Below are positions 18,023-27,309 of a stretch of 64,000 bases of DNA, piece after piece; the first letter of the stretch is position 1, and every line of letters starts with the position of its first letter. This DNA is from Rossellomorea sp. SC111 (GTDB taxonomy: Bacteria > Bacillota > Bacilli > Bacillales > Bacillaceae_B). Both the position numbers and the translations under genes were made by a program. The notes beneath the pieces were generated by a model. The model was not told the origin of the DNA. It saw only the letters and a program-made list of their open reading frames with translations, and made no database searches. The stretch is taken from NCBI RefSeq assembly GCF_024733565.1, contig NZ_JANIOC010000002.1, positions 124,979 through 188,978 of the forward strand. Reading direction: 5' to 3'.

Positions 18023-18062
18023 AACGAGGGACGGACCTTTTCGAAGGTCCGTCCCTCGTTTT
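18021..18062 (+). terminator. Long UUCG-loop terminator; palindromic repeat copy 2
   Basis: A perfect 19-bp stem (18021-18039 with 18044-18062) closes a TTCG tetraloop right at the desR stop codon. The core GGGACGGACCTT / AAGGTCCGTCCC is the same as in the hairpin at 12267-12296. Confidence 0.85.
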
Positions 18063-18234
18063 ATAATATTGCATGGAATCGAATGTTTATTCGATTAGAT
18101 AGAATGATAAAAATGAACTGATGAAATTAAGACAAAAAAATATTTCTTGATATGAACACCGCTCCACCTTTTGCTGTCACTGAATCGACAGCCATATGGA
18201 AACCGATTAAAAATCATGATATTGTTTTTTTGTG

Positions 18235-18262
18235 TTGACAACTCAATGAATCATGATACGAT
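18235..18262 (+). promoter_or_regulatory. Sigma-A promoter of the thiamine operon
   Basis: TTGACA (18235-18240) and TACGAT (18257-18262) are separated by 16 bases. This gives a start about 25 bases before the TPP riboswitch. Confidence 0.75.
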
Positions 18263-18289
18263 AACATCGAAAACAAAATTTCATAAGAC

Positions 18290-18390
18290 GATCCACTAGG
18301 GGTGCCTTCTAAAAGGCTGAGATTAAAGTGCGACTTTAAGACCCTTTGAACCTGATCTGGTTGAGACCAGCGTAGGGAAGTGGTGTTTGA
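18290..18390 (+). promoter_or_regulatory. TPP riboswitch (THI element)
   Basis: The conserved parts are in order: GGGGTGC near 18299, GGCTGAGAT, ACCCTTTGAACCTGATCTGG, and ACCAGCGTAGGGAAGTGG ending near 18383. This aptamer binds thiamine pyrophosphate and shuts off the downstream genes, here by the terminator at 18427-18474. It controls the 11-gene run that follows. Confidence 0.97.
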
Positions 18391-18426
18391 CGGTCGCAAA
18401 GAATACAATTCTATTATTCTGATCTC

Positions 18427-18474
18427 AAGCCACTTTCTGTATGCTGTATGCATAATGGAAAGTGGCTTTTTTTG
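18427..18474 (+). terminator. Expression-platform terminator of the TPP riboswitch
   Basis: AAGCCACTTTC (18427-18437) pairs with GAAAGTGGCTT (18458-18468), followed by a run of Ts. It lies between the aptamer and tenA. Confidence 0.9.
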
Positions 18475-18513
18475 TTGCCCATTTCGGGTCGTCTGGAAAA
18501 GGAGTAGGAAATC

Positions 18514-19221
18514 ATGACATTTTCAAGCGTATTACGAAACGAAGTCAACGACATTTGGGAGGCGAGCTTCCATCACCCTTTCGTCAAAGGGATCGGGGAT
18601 GGAACGCTCCCCATCGAGAAGTTCAAGTACTACCTCTTGCAAGATGCCTATTACCTTTCACATTTCTCGAAGGTGCAGGCGCTTGGTGCATCCAAAGCAT
18701 TGGATTTACATACGACATCACGAATGGCATCGCATGCTGTAGGAACCAATGAAGCAGAGCTTTCACTTCATGAAAATTTCTCCGAACGATTAGGCATCAC
18801 GAAAGAGGAAAAAAAGAATTTCAGACCTGCCCCTACAGCATATGCCTATACATCGCATATGTATCGTTCGGCGCGTTATGGGGGATTAGCTGATATCCTG
18901 GCGGCGATCCTTCCGTGCTACTGGCTTTATTACGAGGTAGGAGAACGCTTGAGATCATGCACGCCTGCGGAACCGGTTTATGAGGAATGGATTAAGGCCT
19001 ACGGAGGGGAATGGTTCAAGAAGTTAGTAGAAGAACAAATCAATCGGCTTGATGAACTGGCAGAGACCATGACTGAATGGGATAAAGAAAGAATGAAAGA
19101 TAATTTTATACTGAGCAGCATTTACGAATTGCAGTTTTGGGAGATGGCTTACACCCTTGAAAAGTGGCCGTTCCAGCATGCCCTGGATGCCGGTAAGGAA
19201 ATGAGTGGACAACATGTCTAA
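18514..19221 (+). CDS. tenA: Aminopyrimidine aminohydrolase / thiaminase II
   Basis: This 235-residue helical enzyme recycles thiamine breakdown products by hydrolysing aminopyrimidines. TenA features seen are the N-terminal HPFVKGIGDGTLPIEKFKYYLLQDAYYL, the active-site cysteine in AAILPCYWLYYEVG (about residue 136), and C-terminal YELQFWEMAYTLEKWP with the conserved Glu. It is the first gene after the TPP riboswitch. ATG 18514 follows AAAAGGAGTAGG. It overlaps ykoE by 8 bases. Confidence 0.95.
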   Translation: MTFSSVLRNEVNDIWEASFHHPFVKGIGDGTLPIEKFKYYLLQDAYYLSHFSKVQALGASKALDLHTTSRMASHAVGTNEAELSLHENFSERLGITKEEKKNFRPAPTAYAYTSHMYRSARYGGLADILAAILPCYWLYYEVGERLRSCTPAEPVYEEWIKAYGGEWFKKLVEEQINRLDELAETMTEWDKERMKDNFILSSIYELQFWEMAYTLEKWPFQHALDAGKEMSGQHV

Positions 19222-19792
19222 ATTAAAACTGACGGACATTTTAGTGACAGTGGTCATTTCCATCATGTTCGGTGTCATCTATAAGCTTTGGGGGCCGTTT
19301 TATAACATGTTGAAACCAATCGGATTGCATGCGGATCAATTTATCTATGGAATGTGGTTCATGGCTGCCACAGTAGCATTCTTGATTATCCGGAAACCGG
19401 GTGTCGCCCTTTTAGCAGAAATCGCCGCTTCTTCAGGAGAGTTTCTGATGGGATCTGAATGGGGACTTGAGGTCCTTTTATTCGGTGTTATTCAAGGAGT
19501 GATGGCAGAATTGATTTTAATGCTGACGAGATATAGACGCTATAATCTTTCGGTTATATGTTTTGCAGCGGTAGGGTCAGCATGTGGCTCCATCTTCATG
19601 GATTACTTGAAAGGGTATATGGGGGATTTGGTCTTTTGGAATCTGTCATTATTTGTCGTTGCGAGATTACTGGGGTCCATTGTCATCGCAGGTGCAGGTT
19701 CATTTTATTTGGTCAGGGCGCTCGAGAAGACCGGAGTCACAAGCCTCGTCAGACGTGCCAGTCAGGATGATTACGATATATTGAACCATTAA
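19214..19792 (+). CDS. ykoE: Thiamine-precursor ECF transporter S component YkoE
   Basis: This 192-residue membrane protein with about five to six hydrophobic helices is the substrate-binding subunit of the YkoEDC transporter for hydroxymethylpyrimidine or a related thiamine precursor. The N-terminal TDILVTVVISIMFGVIYKLWGPFYN and the later AEIAASSGEFLMGSEWG match the YkoE family. ATG 19214 is favoured over GTG 19205. It lies directly upstream of the two energy-coupling genes. ykoF, which accompanies this set in B. subtilis, is not here. Confidence 0.92.
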   Translation: MSKLKLTDILVTVVISIMFGVIYKLWGPFYNMLKPIGLHADQFIYGMWFMAATVAFLIIRKPGVALLAEIAASSGEFLMGSEWGLEVLLFGVIQGVMAELILMLTRYRRYNLSVICFAAVGSACGSIFMDYLKGYMGDLVFWNLSLFVVARLLGSIVIAGAGSFYLVRALEKTGVTSLVRRASQDDYDILNH

Positions 19793-19805
19793 AGGGGTGA
19801 TGATT

Positions 19806-21233
19806 ATGCATGTCGAAGACCTTCGACTTACATTTCCCGGATCGGAAAAACGGATGTTTAATGATGTCAGTCTGTCAATCAATGAAGGGGAGAAGGTATT
19901 GCTATTGGGTCCATCAGGATGTGGTAAATCAACACTTCTCCATGTTTTATCAGGGGTGATCCCCCGGTCTGTGGATGTTCCCATGAGAGCTGAAAGCATA
20001 GATGTATCTGATTCCTTTGGCTATGTATTTCAAGATCCGGACTCGCAATTTTGTATGCCCTTCGTGGATGAAGAATTGGCCTTTGTGCTGGAGAATTTAC
20101 GTACTCCCCGTGAAGAGATGAAAGGGGAAATACGACGGCTGTTATCGGAGGTGGGACTGGAACTTGATGATCCCCATACGGAAATCTCAACATTATCAGG
20201 AGGCATGAAGCAGAAATTGGCCATTGCTTCTGCGCTTGCCTTGAGACCCGATACTTTGTTCCTGGACGAACCGACTTCATTATTGGATGAGGGAAGTACA
20301 AAGTCTGTCTGGAAAACACTCAAAGAAATCTGTTTAGATAAAACCCTGGTGATTGTAGAGCATAAACTTGATCACGTACTTAACATAATCGATCGAATCA
20401 TTCTTTTCGATTCAAATGGAACCATTATGGCGGATGGAGCGAAAGAGTGGATCCTGAAACATTACAAAGAAACGTTGAAGACCTTGGGTGTCTGGTACCC
20501 GGGAGCGTGGGAGGAATATCTGTCATCCCGTCAAATGAGGGAGATTCCCTCGTTCGGGCCTGTGATTGCAAGAATGGAGCACTTCAAAGGCTTTATTCAA
20601 AAAAATGAGAAGATTCATCTTCCACATGCTTCGATTCGTAAAGGGGAATGGATTGCCATTACAGGTAGGAATGGTGCTGGAAAGTCAACGTTACTGCACA
20701 GTCTAATGAAATTCATTTATACAAGCGGGACGTACGAAATAAACGGAATACAGATGAAAGGGAAAAAGATTCCCCAAGAGTGTGCGTTTGTGTTTCAAAA
20801 TCCCGAATTACAGTTTGTCACTCATACCGTTTATGACGAATCAGCCTATAGTTACCGGCTAAAGAACTTGAACGAAGAAAGTGTGGAAAGAAATGTTCAT
20901 GAGCTACTACAGCGATTCAACCTTTGTTCTTTTAAGGAACATCATCCTTATTCTTTATCCCTGGGTCAAAAACGCAGATTAAGTGTTGCAGCATCCATCG
21001 TTCCCAAAAAGGAGATTCTGTTATTAGATGAACCAACCTTCGGACAGGACGCTCATAATACGTTCGAACTGATCGAAATGCTTCTAGAGTTACAGCGTGA
21101 AGGCGTAACCATATTGATGGTGACTCATGATGTTAGTATCATCCAACACTTCGCAACCAGGATATGGACAATTGAAAAAGGAAGACTGGTTCAAGATGTG
21201 GATGTAGAAGTAGTGAGGAGTGAAGCATTATGA
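19806..21233 (+). CDS. ykoD: ECF transporter ATPase YkoD, two fused ABC domains
   Basis: This 475-residue protein has two nucleotide-binding domains in one chain. Domain 1 has Walker A GPSGCGKST, signature LSGGMKQKLA and Walker B DTLFLDEPT. Domain 2 starts about residue 255 with GRNGAGKST, signature SLGQKRRLS and LLLDEPTFGQD. It powers uptake with YkoE and YkoC. ATG 19806 has the right spacing from AAAGGGG; GTG 19797 and ATG 19800 are too close to the ribosome site. It overlaps ykoC by four bases. Confidence 0.93.
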   Translation: MHVEDLRLTFPGSEKRMFNDVSLSINEGEKVLLLGPSGCGKSTLLHVLSGVIPRSVDVPMRAESIDVSDSFGYVFQDPDSQFCMPFVDEELAFVLENLRTPREEMKGEIRRLLSEVGLELDDPHTEISTLSGGMKQKLAIASALALRPDTLFLDEPTSLLDEGSTKSVWKTLKEICLDKTLVIVEHKLDHVLNIIDRIILFDSNGTIMADGAKEWILKHYKETLKTLGVWYPGAWEEYLSSRQMREIPSFGPVIARMEHFKGFIQKNEKIHLPHASIRKGEWIAITGRNGAGKSTLLHSLMKFIYTSGTYEINGIQMKGKKIPQECAFVFQNPELQFVTHTVYDESAYSYRLKNLNEESVERNVHELLQRFNLCSFKEHHPYSLSLGQKRRLSVAASIVPKKEILLLDEPTFGQDAHNTFELIEMLLELQREGVTILMVTHDVSIIQHFATRIWTIEKGRLVQDVDVEVVRSEAL

Positions 21234-22033
21234 ATATGGAAATCGTTCATAAACACACGTGGCTCAATCACATTAACCCGAGTATGAAATTGATCGTGAT
21301 GATCACACTTTTTCTATTTTTACTATTCGTTCATTACCTTAACTGGTTATTGTATTTGACCTTGTTTGCTTTACTCTTATTGTGGTCATTCTCCGGATAT
21401 TCAAGGAGGTTAGTGCTATTGATGACCCTGCCATTTTTCCTTGTCTTTCTTTCTACGGCATCCTCGATGATCATGTTTGGGAAAGGAGAGACGACGTGGC
21501 TTACTTGGGGGATGATCCAAGTGACAGAGGAGAGCTTTTATAGGGGGGTTCATATTGGATTGAGGGCATTCCTATTCGCCGTTTTAGGACTCTTATTTGC
21601 CCTGACGACGAGACCGGTCCTGCTGTTTTATTCCCTGATGCAGCAATTTGGCCTTAAGCCGAAGTATGCTTATAGTTTTATGGCAGGGATAAGGCTGATC
21701 CCCATCATGATGGAAGAATTCACTACCATTCGGAATGCACGGAAAGTCAGGGGTACACGGGCACGAAAAGGCATTAAGAGACTAATCCATATCATACAGT
21801 CCTATTCCATTCCCCTACTCGCACAAAGTATCAGGAGGGCTCACAGAATTGCAGTTGCCATGGAAACAAAAGGATTTGAGGGTGATGGAGAGAGAACCTA
21901 CTTCTACAAAATCGGATTTTCTAAATTTGATGGCTATTTTATCGGGAGCATCATCCTCATGATTTCTGTAAGTTACGTCCTTTCTAATTATCTACCAATA
22001 TTTCCGACGGGAGATGTTCGTTATGGAAATTGA
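21230..22033 (+). CDS. ykoC: ECF transporter transmembrane component YkoC
   Basis: This 267-residue membrane protein is the T component that links YkoE to the ATPase. After LNHINPSMKLIVMITLFLFLLF come several transmembrane helices and the typical cytoplasmic coupling stretch: MAGIRLIPIMMEEFTTIRNARKVRG with the ARG-type motif, and later AMETKGFEG. It begins inside the ykoD stop (ATGA) and overlaps the next gene, tenI, by about 11 bases, which supports one transcript. Confidence 0.92.
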   Translation: MNMEIVHKHTWLNHINPSMKLIVMITLFLFLLFVHYLNWLLYLTLFALLLLWSFSGYSRRLVLLMTLPFFLVFLSTASSMIMFGKGETTWLTWGMIQVTEESFYRGVHIGLRAFLFAVLGLLFALTTRPVLLFYSLMQQFGLKPKYAYSFMAGIRLIPIMMEEFTTIRNARKVRGTRARKGIKRLIHIIQSYSIPLLAQSIRRAHRIAVAMETKGFEGDGERTYFYKIGFSKFDGYFIGSIILMISVSYVLSNYLPIFPTGDVRYGN

Positions 22034-22664
22034 AAACAGAAGACGACTACATGTCATTTCCACTGGTCAGCAATCAAGGGAAGAATTGGTGAAAATCTCA
22101 AAAATTATTCACCCCTATATCGATATTCTTCATATTCGTGAAAAAAGCTGGACAGGTGCGGAATTGATTAAAACCGTTGATGAATTATTGGCTGCTGGTA
22201 TTCCGATAAGGAAACTGTGCATCAATGACCGTGCAGACATCGCTTGTATGAAACAGGTGAGAGGAGTACAGCTGGGACATCATAGTGCTCCTGTTCGCAT
22301 AGTGAAGGAAAGCTTTCCATCTTTGCACATCGGATCTTCGGTGCACAGCATGCAGCAAGCACTTCTTGCATATGAACAAGGGGCAGATTTCCTTCTGTAT
22401 GGGAATGTATATGAAACAATGTCGAAACCCGGGAAACAAGGAACAGGGATTGCCAATTTGAAAGACATTGTTATGAACATTCCCCTCCCCATTATCGCCA
22501 TAGGGGGCATTACACCCGGACGGGTTGAAGACATTGTGAGAACGGGTGCAAAGGGTATAGCAGTATTGTCAGGTATCTTCCTTTCTGAAGACCCTCTTGA
22601 AGCGGCAAGGGCTTATTATGAGGAAATCCATAAGGAGGTGAAACAGCTTGGCGAAACCATATGA
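22023..22664 (+). CDS. tenI: Thiazole tautomerase TenI
   Basis: This 213-residue TIM-barrel protein resembles thiamine phosphate synthase but belongs to the TenI group, which aromatises the thiazole product of ThiG. Seen are DILHIREKSWTGAEL, INDRADIA, GVQLGHHSAPV and IAIGGITPGRVEDIVRTGAKGIAVLSGIF. A separate full thiE lies at the operon end, which supports TenI rather than ThiE here. ATG 22023 follows GGGAG; an alternative ATG is at 22014. Confidence 0.9.
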   Translation: MEIENRRRLHVISTGQQSREELVKISKIIHPYIDILHIREKSWTGAELIKTVDELLAAGIPIRKLCINDRADIACMKQVRGVQLGHHSAPVRIVKESFPSLHIGSSVHSMQQALLAYEQGADFLLYGNVYETMSKPGKQGTGIANLKDIVMNIPLPIIAIGGITPGRVEDIVRTGAKGIAVLSGIFLSEDPLEAARAYYEEIHKEVKQLGETI

Positions 22665-23760
22665 TGTGTTGATCGTAGGGGGAGGTGTGATCGGCTGCTC
22701 CATTCTGTATCAGCTTTCCAAACGAGGAAAAAAAGGATTACTGATTGAGAAGAATCAATTGGCATCCAGAGCCTCAAAAGCTGCAGCGGGAATGCTCGGG
22801 GTCCATACAGAGCTAGATGGGGGAAGCCCCTTCTATCGCTTGGCAAAGAACAGCCGGAATATGTACCCTGTCCTTGCACAGGAATTAAAAGAACTAACCG
22901 GTACGGATATAGAATATGAAGAAAATGGAATGGTCAAATTAGCAAGGACAGAGAAAGAGGCAAAGAATTTAATAAGTGCTGCTTCGACAATGGATCAGGA
23001 TGAAGGGGTTGAATGGCTATCCTCTCTAAAACTTTCAACCTTCGAACCTTATCTTTCTAAGCAGGCGACAGGCGGTTTGTTCATTCCAGGTGATGGGAAT
23101 GTGTCGGCACCAAAGCTGACAGAAGCTTTAGGGCTCGCGTCAGTCAGATTGGGGGCTGAAGTCATGGAGTATACGGATGTCTATGACTTCATCGTTGAAG
23201 GAAGCAGGGTATCGGGAGTCAACACGTCCCTCGGTCCCTATTATGCATCTGAAATAGTCGTGGCCGGCGGTGCTTGGAGTCAATCTCTGTTGGAGAGAAT
23301 CGGAGTGACACTTCACTCTTTTCCTGTAAAAGGGGAATGCTTTTCGGTGAAATGTTCCCGGAAATTGGTGGAGAGGACCATTTTCACTGAAGGGTGCTAC
23401 ATTGTTCCAAAGGTGGGGGGGCGATATTTAATAGGAGCTACAGAACACGCTCATACCTTTGATGAAACCATTTCCGTTAGCGGGATGATGAGTTTAATGA
23501 AGAAAGCTACAGATGTTTTACCAGACTTGATTCATGCCGAGTGGGAAAAAGCATGGTCAGGTATACGGCCACAAACACAGGGAGGACTTCCAATCATCGG
23601 AAGGAGCGAAAGGTGGGAAGGGCTTTCCATTTCAACGGGCCACTACCGGAATGGAATTCTCCTTGCTCCCATAACAGGGGTCATGATGGCAGACCTGTTG
23701 GAAGGCAAGGAGAACCGAGTACTACATTCACACGTGGGGAGTTTTAGCAAGTGGAATTAA
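22648..23760 (+). CDS. thiO: Glycine oxidase ThiO
   Basis: This 370-residue FAD-dependent enzyme oxidises glycine to the imine used by ThiG to make the thiazole ring. The FAD-binding GxGxxG-type motif is VLIVGGGVIGCSILYQLSKRG at residues 7-27, followed by SKAAAGMLG, and the C-terminal WSGIRPQTQGGLPIIGRSE and GHYRNGILLAPITG match the family. TTG 22648 follows AAGGAGGTG inside the end of tenI. It overlaps thiS by ten bases. Confidence 0.94.
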   Translation: MAKPYDVLIVGGGVIGCSILYQLSKRGKKGLLIEKNQLASRASKAAAGMLGVHTELDGGSPFYRLAKNSRNMYPVLAQELKELTGTDIEYEENGMVKLARTEKEAKNLISAASTMDQDEGVEWLSSLKLSTFEPYLSKQATGGLFIPGDGNVSAPKLTEALGLASVRLGAEVMEYTDVYDFIVEGSRVSGVNTSLGPYYASEIVVAGGAWSQSLLERIGVTLHSFPVKGECFSVKCSRKLVERTIFTEGCYIVPKVGGRYLIGATEHAHTFDETISVSGMMSLMKKATDVLPDLIHAEWEKAWSGIRPQTQGGLPIIGRSERWEGLSISTGHYRNGILLAPITGVMMADLLEGKENRVLHSHVGSFSKWN

Positions 23761-23954
23761 GGATAAATGGGCAGCTGGTGACAGTACCAGAGACAATCAT
23801 GACGATAGACGATCTTGTACACCATTTCAAATTGAAGAATCGTACGATTATGGTCGAACATAATCACATCATTTTACGGGCATACGATCATGAAAAAGCT
23901 ACAGTTGAAAATGGAGATACCATTGAATTGGTACAATTTGTAGGAGGCGGTTGA
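23751..23954 (+). CDS. thiS: Sulfur carrier protein ThiS
   Basis: This 67-residue ubiquitin-like protein carries sulfur as a C-terminal thiocarboxylate. It ends in the required Gly-Gly (FVGGG), with [19 protein letters not shown] at the start and the family phrase [23 protein letters not shown] in the middle. GTG 23751 lies within the end of thiO behind GGGGAG. It is adenylated by ThiF, encoded two genes on. Confidence 0.95.
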   Translation: MELRINGQLVTVPETIMTIDDLVHHFKLKNRTIMVEHNHIILRAYDHEKATVENGDTIELVQFVGGG

Positions 23955-23955
23955 T

Positions 23956-24720
23956 ATGTTGAAAATCGGAAATTATACATTTCATTCGAGATTATTGTTA
24001 GGGACAGGGAAGTATCCTGATTTTGATATACAGAAGAAAGCGGTCGAGGTTTCTGGTGCAGAGATTCTTACATTTACGGTAAGGAGAATGAATATATTCG
24101 AGCCAACTCAACCTAACTTCTTAGAAAAACTGGACTTGGAGAGCTATTCGTTATTACCGAACACGGCAGGTGCAAAAACTGCGGGCGAAGCGGTGCGGCA
24201 TGCACAGTTAGCCAGGGCCTCAGGTCTTTGTGACATGATTAAGGTGGAAGTGATCGGATGTGATAAGACATTATTACCCGATCCAGTCGAAACACTGAAC
24301 GCAACGGAAGAATTGATTAAAGATGGATTCACGGTCCTCCCATATACTTCCGATGATGTGGTTCTTGCGAGGAAATTGGAGGAGCTTGGTGCTCATGCCA
24401 TTATGCCCGGTGCATCTCCGATCGGATCTGGGCAGGGAATAGTAAACCCGGTAAACCTCCGTTTCATTATTGAGCAGGCAAACGTACCGGTCATTGTTGA
24501 TGCTGGAATCGGATCCCCAGCTGATGCCGCTTATGCTATGGAACTTGGTGCAGATGCTGTGTTGTTGAACACGGCGGTATCACAAGCGAAAGATCCTGTT
24601 AAGATGGCCAATGCCATGAGGCTTGCGATCGAAGGCGGCCGTTTTGGTTATGAAGCTGGAAGGATTCCCCGAAAGCGCTATGCTTCAGCGAGCAGTCCGG
24701 TGGAGGGGATGAGTGTTTGA
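23956..24720 (+). CDS. thiG: Thiazole synthase ThiG
   Basis: This 254-residue enzyme forms the thiazole phosphate from deoxyxylulose phosphate, the glycine imine and ThiS thiocarboxylate. Seen are [23 protein letters not shown] (its lysine-bearing relatives read TxAxRR), [29 protein letters not shown] with the active-site lysine region, and [31 protein letters not shown]. It starts one base after thiS ends and overlaps thiF at TTGA. Confidence 0.96.
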   Translation: MLKIGNYTFHSRLLLGTGKYPDFDIQKKAVEVSGAEILTFTVRRMNIFEPTQPNFLEKLDLESYSLLPNTAGAKTAGEAVRHAQLARASGLCDMIKVEVIGCDKTLLPDPVETLNATEELIKDGFTVLPYTSDDVVLARKLEELGAHAIMPGASPIGSGQGIVNPVNLRFIIEQANVPVIVDAGIGSPADAAYAMELGADAVLLNTAVSQAKDPVKMANAMRLAIEGGRFGYEAGRIPRKRYASASSPVEGMSV

Positions 24721-25739
24721 ATGAGGAGAGATATTCAAGACAAGTCTTATTTTCACCCATTGGAAGTGAAGGTCAGGAAAGAATAAGGGATAAGCATGTA
24801 CTGGTCATCGGAGCAGGAGCTTTGGGCACGGGGAACGCGGAAGTCCTCGTTCGTGCCGGCATTGGAAAGCTGACGATTGTGGACCGTGATTACGTCGAAT
24901 GGAGCAATCTGCAACGTCAGCAGCTTTACAATGAGCAAGATGCAAAAATCCGGCTCCCAAAGGCGATAGCTGCCAAAAAAAGACTGGAGGAAATTAATTC
25001 AACAGTTGAGATCGAAGCACATATTCTGGATGTCATGCCAGAAGAGTTATTGAATATGAGTATGGCTGTGGACCTGATCATCGACGCTACAGACAACTTC
25101 GAAACGAGGATGATCATAAATGATGTATCGCAGAAATGTTCCATTCCCTGGATCTATGGAGCATGCGTGGGGAGTTATGGGATTTCATTCAGTATTCTAC
25201 CCGATGTCACGCCGTGTCTTCAATGTTTAATCGAAGAAGTGCCGCTAGGGGGATTGACCTGTGATACTGCAGGAATCATCAGTCCAGCCGTCTCACAAGT
25301 GGTCGCCTATCAAACGACAGACGCACTAAAGATATTGGTGGAAGACTATGAATCTCTCAGCCATAGGGTCGTATCTTTTGATTTATGGAAAAATGAACAT
25401 ACTTCAATGGATGTGGGAAAGTTAAAAAGGAAAGAATGTCTTTCATGTGGTGATCATAGAACGTACCCAAGTCTTCGGTATGAGAATCAAACGAAAACGG
25501 CCGTCCTATGTGGCCGGGATTCAGTGCAAATCCGGCCTGCATCCAGGCACTCGGTGAATCTCTTGGACATTTCAAGGATACTTGAGAACCAAGGCAAGCA
25601 AGTGGAAAGGAATCCTTATTTGATCAGGTTCAAGGTCGATTCCCTCAAGGTAGTCTTATTTTATGATGGACGGGCGCTTGTTCATGGAACGAAAGAAATT
25701 AAGGAAGCAAAATCAGTTTATCATCGTTATTTTGGTTGA
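24717..25739 (+). CDS. thiF: ThiS adenylyltransferase ThiF
   Basis: This 340-residue E1-like enzyme activates the ThiS C terminus with ATP. Seen are [20 protein letters not shown] at the start (the TTG codon read as Met), nucleotide-binding [19 protein letters not shown], the [18 protein letters not shown] motif, DATDNFETR, and zinc-ligand pairs CLQC and CLSC. Its TTG start overlaps the thiG stop and follows GGAGGGG. The C-terminal 100 residues after the second pair are a small extra domain also found in Bacillus ThiF. Confidence 0.94.
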   Translation: MNEERYSRQVLFSPIGSEGQERIRDKHVLVIGAGALGTGNAEVLVRAGIGKLTIVDRDYVEWSNLQRQQLYNEQDAKIRLPKAIAAKKRLEEINSTVEIEAHILDVMPEELLNMSMAVDLIIDATDNFETRMIINDVSQKCSIPWIYGACVGSYGISFSILPDVTPCLQCLIEEVPLGGLTCDTAGIISPAVSQVVAYQTTDALKILVEDYESLSHRVVSFDLWKNEHTSMDVGKLKRKECLSCGDHRTYPSLRYENQTKTAVLCGRDSVQIRPASRHSVNLLDISRILENQGKQVERNPYLIRFKVDSLKVVLFYDGRALVHGTKEIKEAKSVYHRYFG

Positions 25740-25756
25740 AAGAGGAGTGAACACAG

Positions 25757-26560
25757 ATGGTGTATAAAGCGTTGACGATTGCAGGGTCGGATAGCGGTGG
25801 CGGAGCTGGCATTCAAGCGGATCTAAAAACGTTTCAAGAATGTCATGTCTATGGGATGTCTGCCATTACAGCCGTGACAGCTCAAAATACAAAAGGAGTG
25901 CAGGGCGTATATCCATTGTCAGCATCAGTAATCTTGGAGCAATTGACTTCCATCAATGGAGATTTGCCACCTCAAGCCGTAAAAACCGGAATGTTGGTGA
26001 ATGATGAGATCATTGCTACTGTTGCAGATTTCGCCAGTTCCTCGGGATGGGAGAAGCTTATAGTGGATCCTGTGATGATCGCGAAAGGGGGGGCTTCTTT
26101 ATTAGGAGAAAAATCCATTGGATCATTGATCAATCACTTAATACCGATTGCTTACGTCATCACTCCCAATATTCCAGAAGCAGAAGCATTAACCGGAAGG
26201 GAGATACTGAATGTTGATGATTGCAGGAGAGCTGCTGAGGACCTATACAAAATGGGGGCAAAGCATGTAGTCATTAAAGGGGGTCACCAGCCTGATACTT
26301 TAAATGCCACTGACACTCTTTATGACGGAATAGGATTTTATGAGTTTACGAGTCCAAGAGTCTCTACACCCCATACGCATGGAACAGGCTGTACGTTCTC
26401 TGCAGTCATAACGGCAGAACTGGCAAAAGGGAATACCGCCTATGATTCAGTCCAGACTGCCAAGGATTTTATCACAGCCGCCATCTCACATTCGCTCGGG
26501 ATCGGGAGTGGTCACGGGCCAACGAATCATTGGGCTTACCATGAAGGTGTGAAAATATGA
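25757..26560 (+). CDS. thiD: Hydroxymethylpyrimidine (phosphate) kinase ThiD
   Basis: This 267-residue ribokinase-like enzyme phosphorylates hydroxymethylpyrimidine and its phosphate. Seen are ALTIAGSDSGGGAGIQADLKTF, the DPVMIAKGGASLL loop, VITPNIPEAEALTG and the catalytic HTHGTGCTFSAVITAELAKG anion hole with its Asp-equivalent region. ATG 25757 follows AGAGGAG. It overlaps thiE by four bases (ATGA). Confidence 0.94.
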   Translation: MVYKALTIAGSDSGGGAGIQADLKTFQECHVYGMSAITAVTAQNTKGVQGVYPLSASVILEQLTSINGDLPPQAVKTGMLVNDEIIATVADFASSSGWEKLIVDPVMIAKGGASLLGEKSIGSLINHLIPIAYVITPNIPEAEALTGREILNVDDCRRAAEDLYKMGAKHVVIKGGHQPDTLNATDTLYDGIGFYEFTSPRVSTPHTHGTGCTFSAVITAELAKGNTAYDSVQTAKDFITAAISHSLGIGSGHGPTNHWAYHEGVKI

Positions 26561-27201
26561 ATCTTAGAAAATGCTTAAAGCTATATTTTGTGATGGGCAG
26601 TCAAAATTGTGAAAGACCTCCTGCCCTTGTATTGGAAGAGGCACTTTCATGCGGGGTTACCATGTTTCAATTCCGTGACAAGGGGATTCGCTGTTTGAAA
26701 GGGAAGCCAACGATGGAACTCGCTCTTGAACTCCAGCATTTATGTCAAAAGTACAGTGTTCCCTTTATTATCAATGACGATGTGGAGCTAGCTTTGTTAT
26801 TGAACGCGGATGGTGTACATATAGGACAAGAGGACGAATCAGTTAAGGGGGTCCGTGAAAAAATCGGGGATAAAATTCTTGGCGTCTCTGCCCATAATGT
26901 TGAGGAAGCCAGGCTTGCACTAGAGTCAGGTGCGGATTATCTGGGGGTCGGCCCGATGTTTCATACGATAACAAAGAATGATTGTAGAATCGTTAAAGGA
27001 CCCAGGGTGATTGAATCCATAAGGGCAGAGGGAATCCATCTCCCCTTGGTAGGGATTGGTGGGATCCATCCCGGGAATGTCCATGAAGTTATAGAAGCGG
27101 GTTCAGATGGTGTAGCGGTCATCTCAGCGATTTCGAAACGACCAGAACAAACTCGTTCTCTATTTCAATCAGTCGAGGATAGTCTTTTACAATCAATGTA
27201 G
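26557..27201 (+). CDS. thiE: Thiamine phosphate synthase ThiE
   Basis: This 214-residue TIM-barrel enzyme couples the pyrimidine and thiazole phosphates into thiamine phosphate. Seen are LYFVMGSQN, GVTMFQFRDKG, PFIINDDVELALLLNADGVHIGQEDE, GVSAHNVEEA, YLGVGPMFHT and IGGIHPGNVHEVIEAGSDGVAVISAI. It is the last gene of the TPP-controlled run; thiC and thiM are not in this window. No clear terminator is seen right after it. Confidence 0.94.
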   Translation: MNLRKCLKLYFVMGSQNCERPPALVLEEALSCGVTMFQFRDKGIRCLKGKPTMELALELQHLCQKYSVPFIINDDVELALLLNADGVHIGQEDESVKGVREKIGDKILGVSAHNVEEARLALESGADYLGVGPMFHTITKNDCRIVKGPRVIESIRAEGIHLPLVGIGGIHPGNVHEVIEAGSDGVAVISAISKRPEQTRSLFQSVEDSLLQSM

Positions 27202-27309
27202 TTAAACTTTTAGCGGACAATGCAACATATCCTCCCCTCCCCAATCATACTATACAGTAGACCCCGGTCTAACTTGTATCATCATCAACGATAAGAGGGA
27301 GGGTTTCGA

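Noticed and set aside
22014-22664. Calling the TenI gene a second thiE
   Set aside because: A full ThiE is encoded at 26557-27201, and the place between ykoC and thiO fits TenI as in tenA-tenI-thiO operons.
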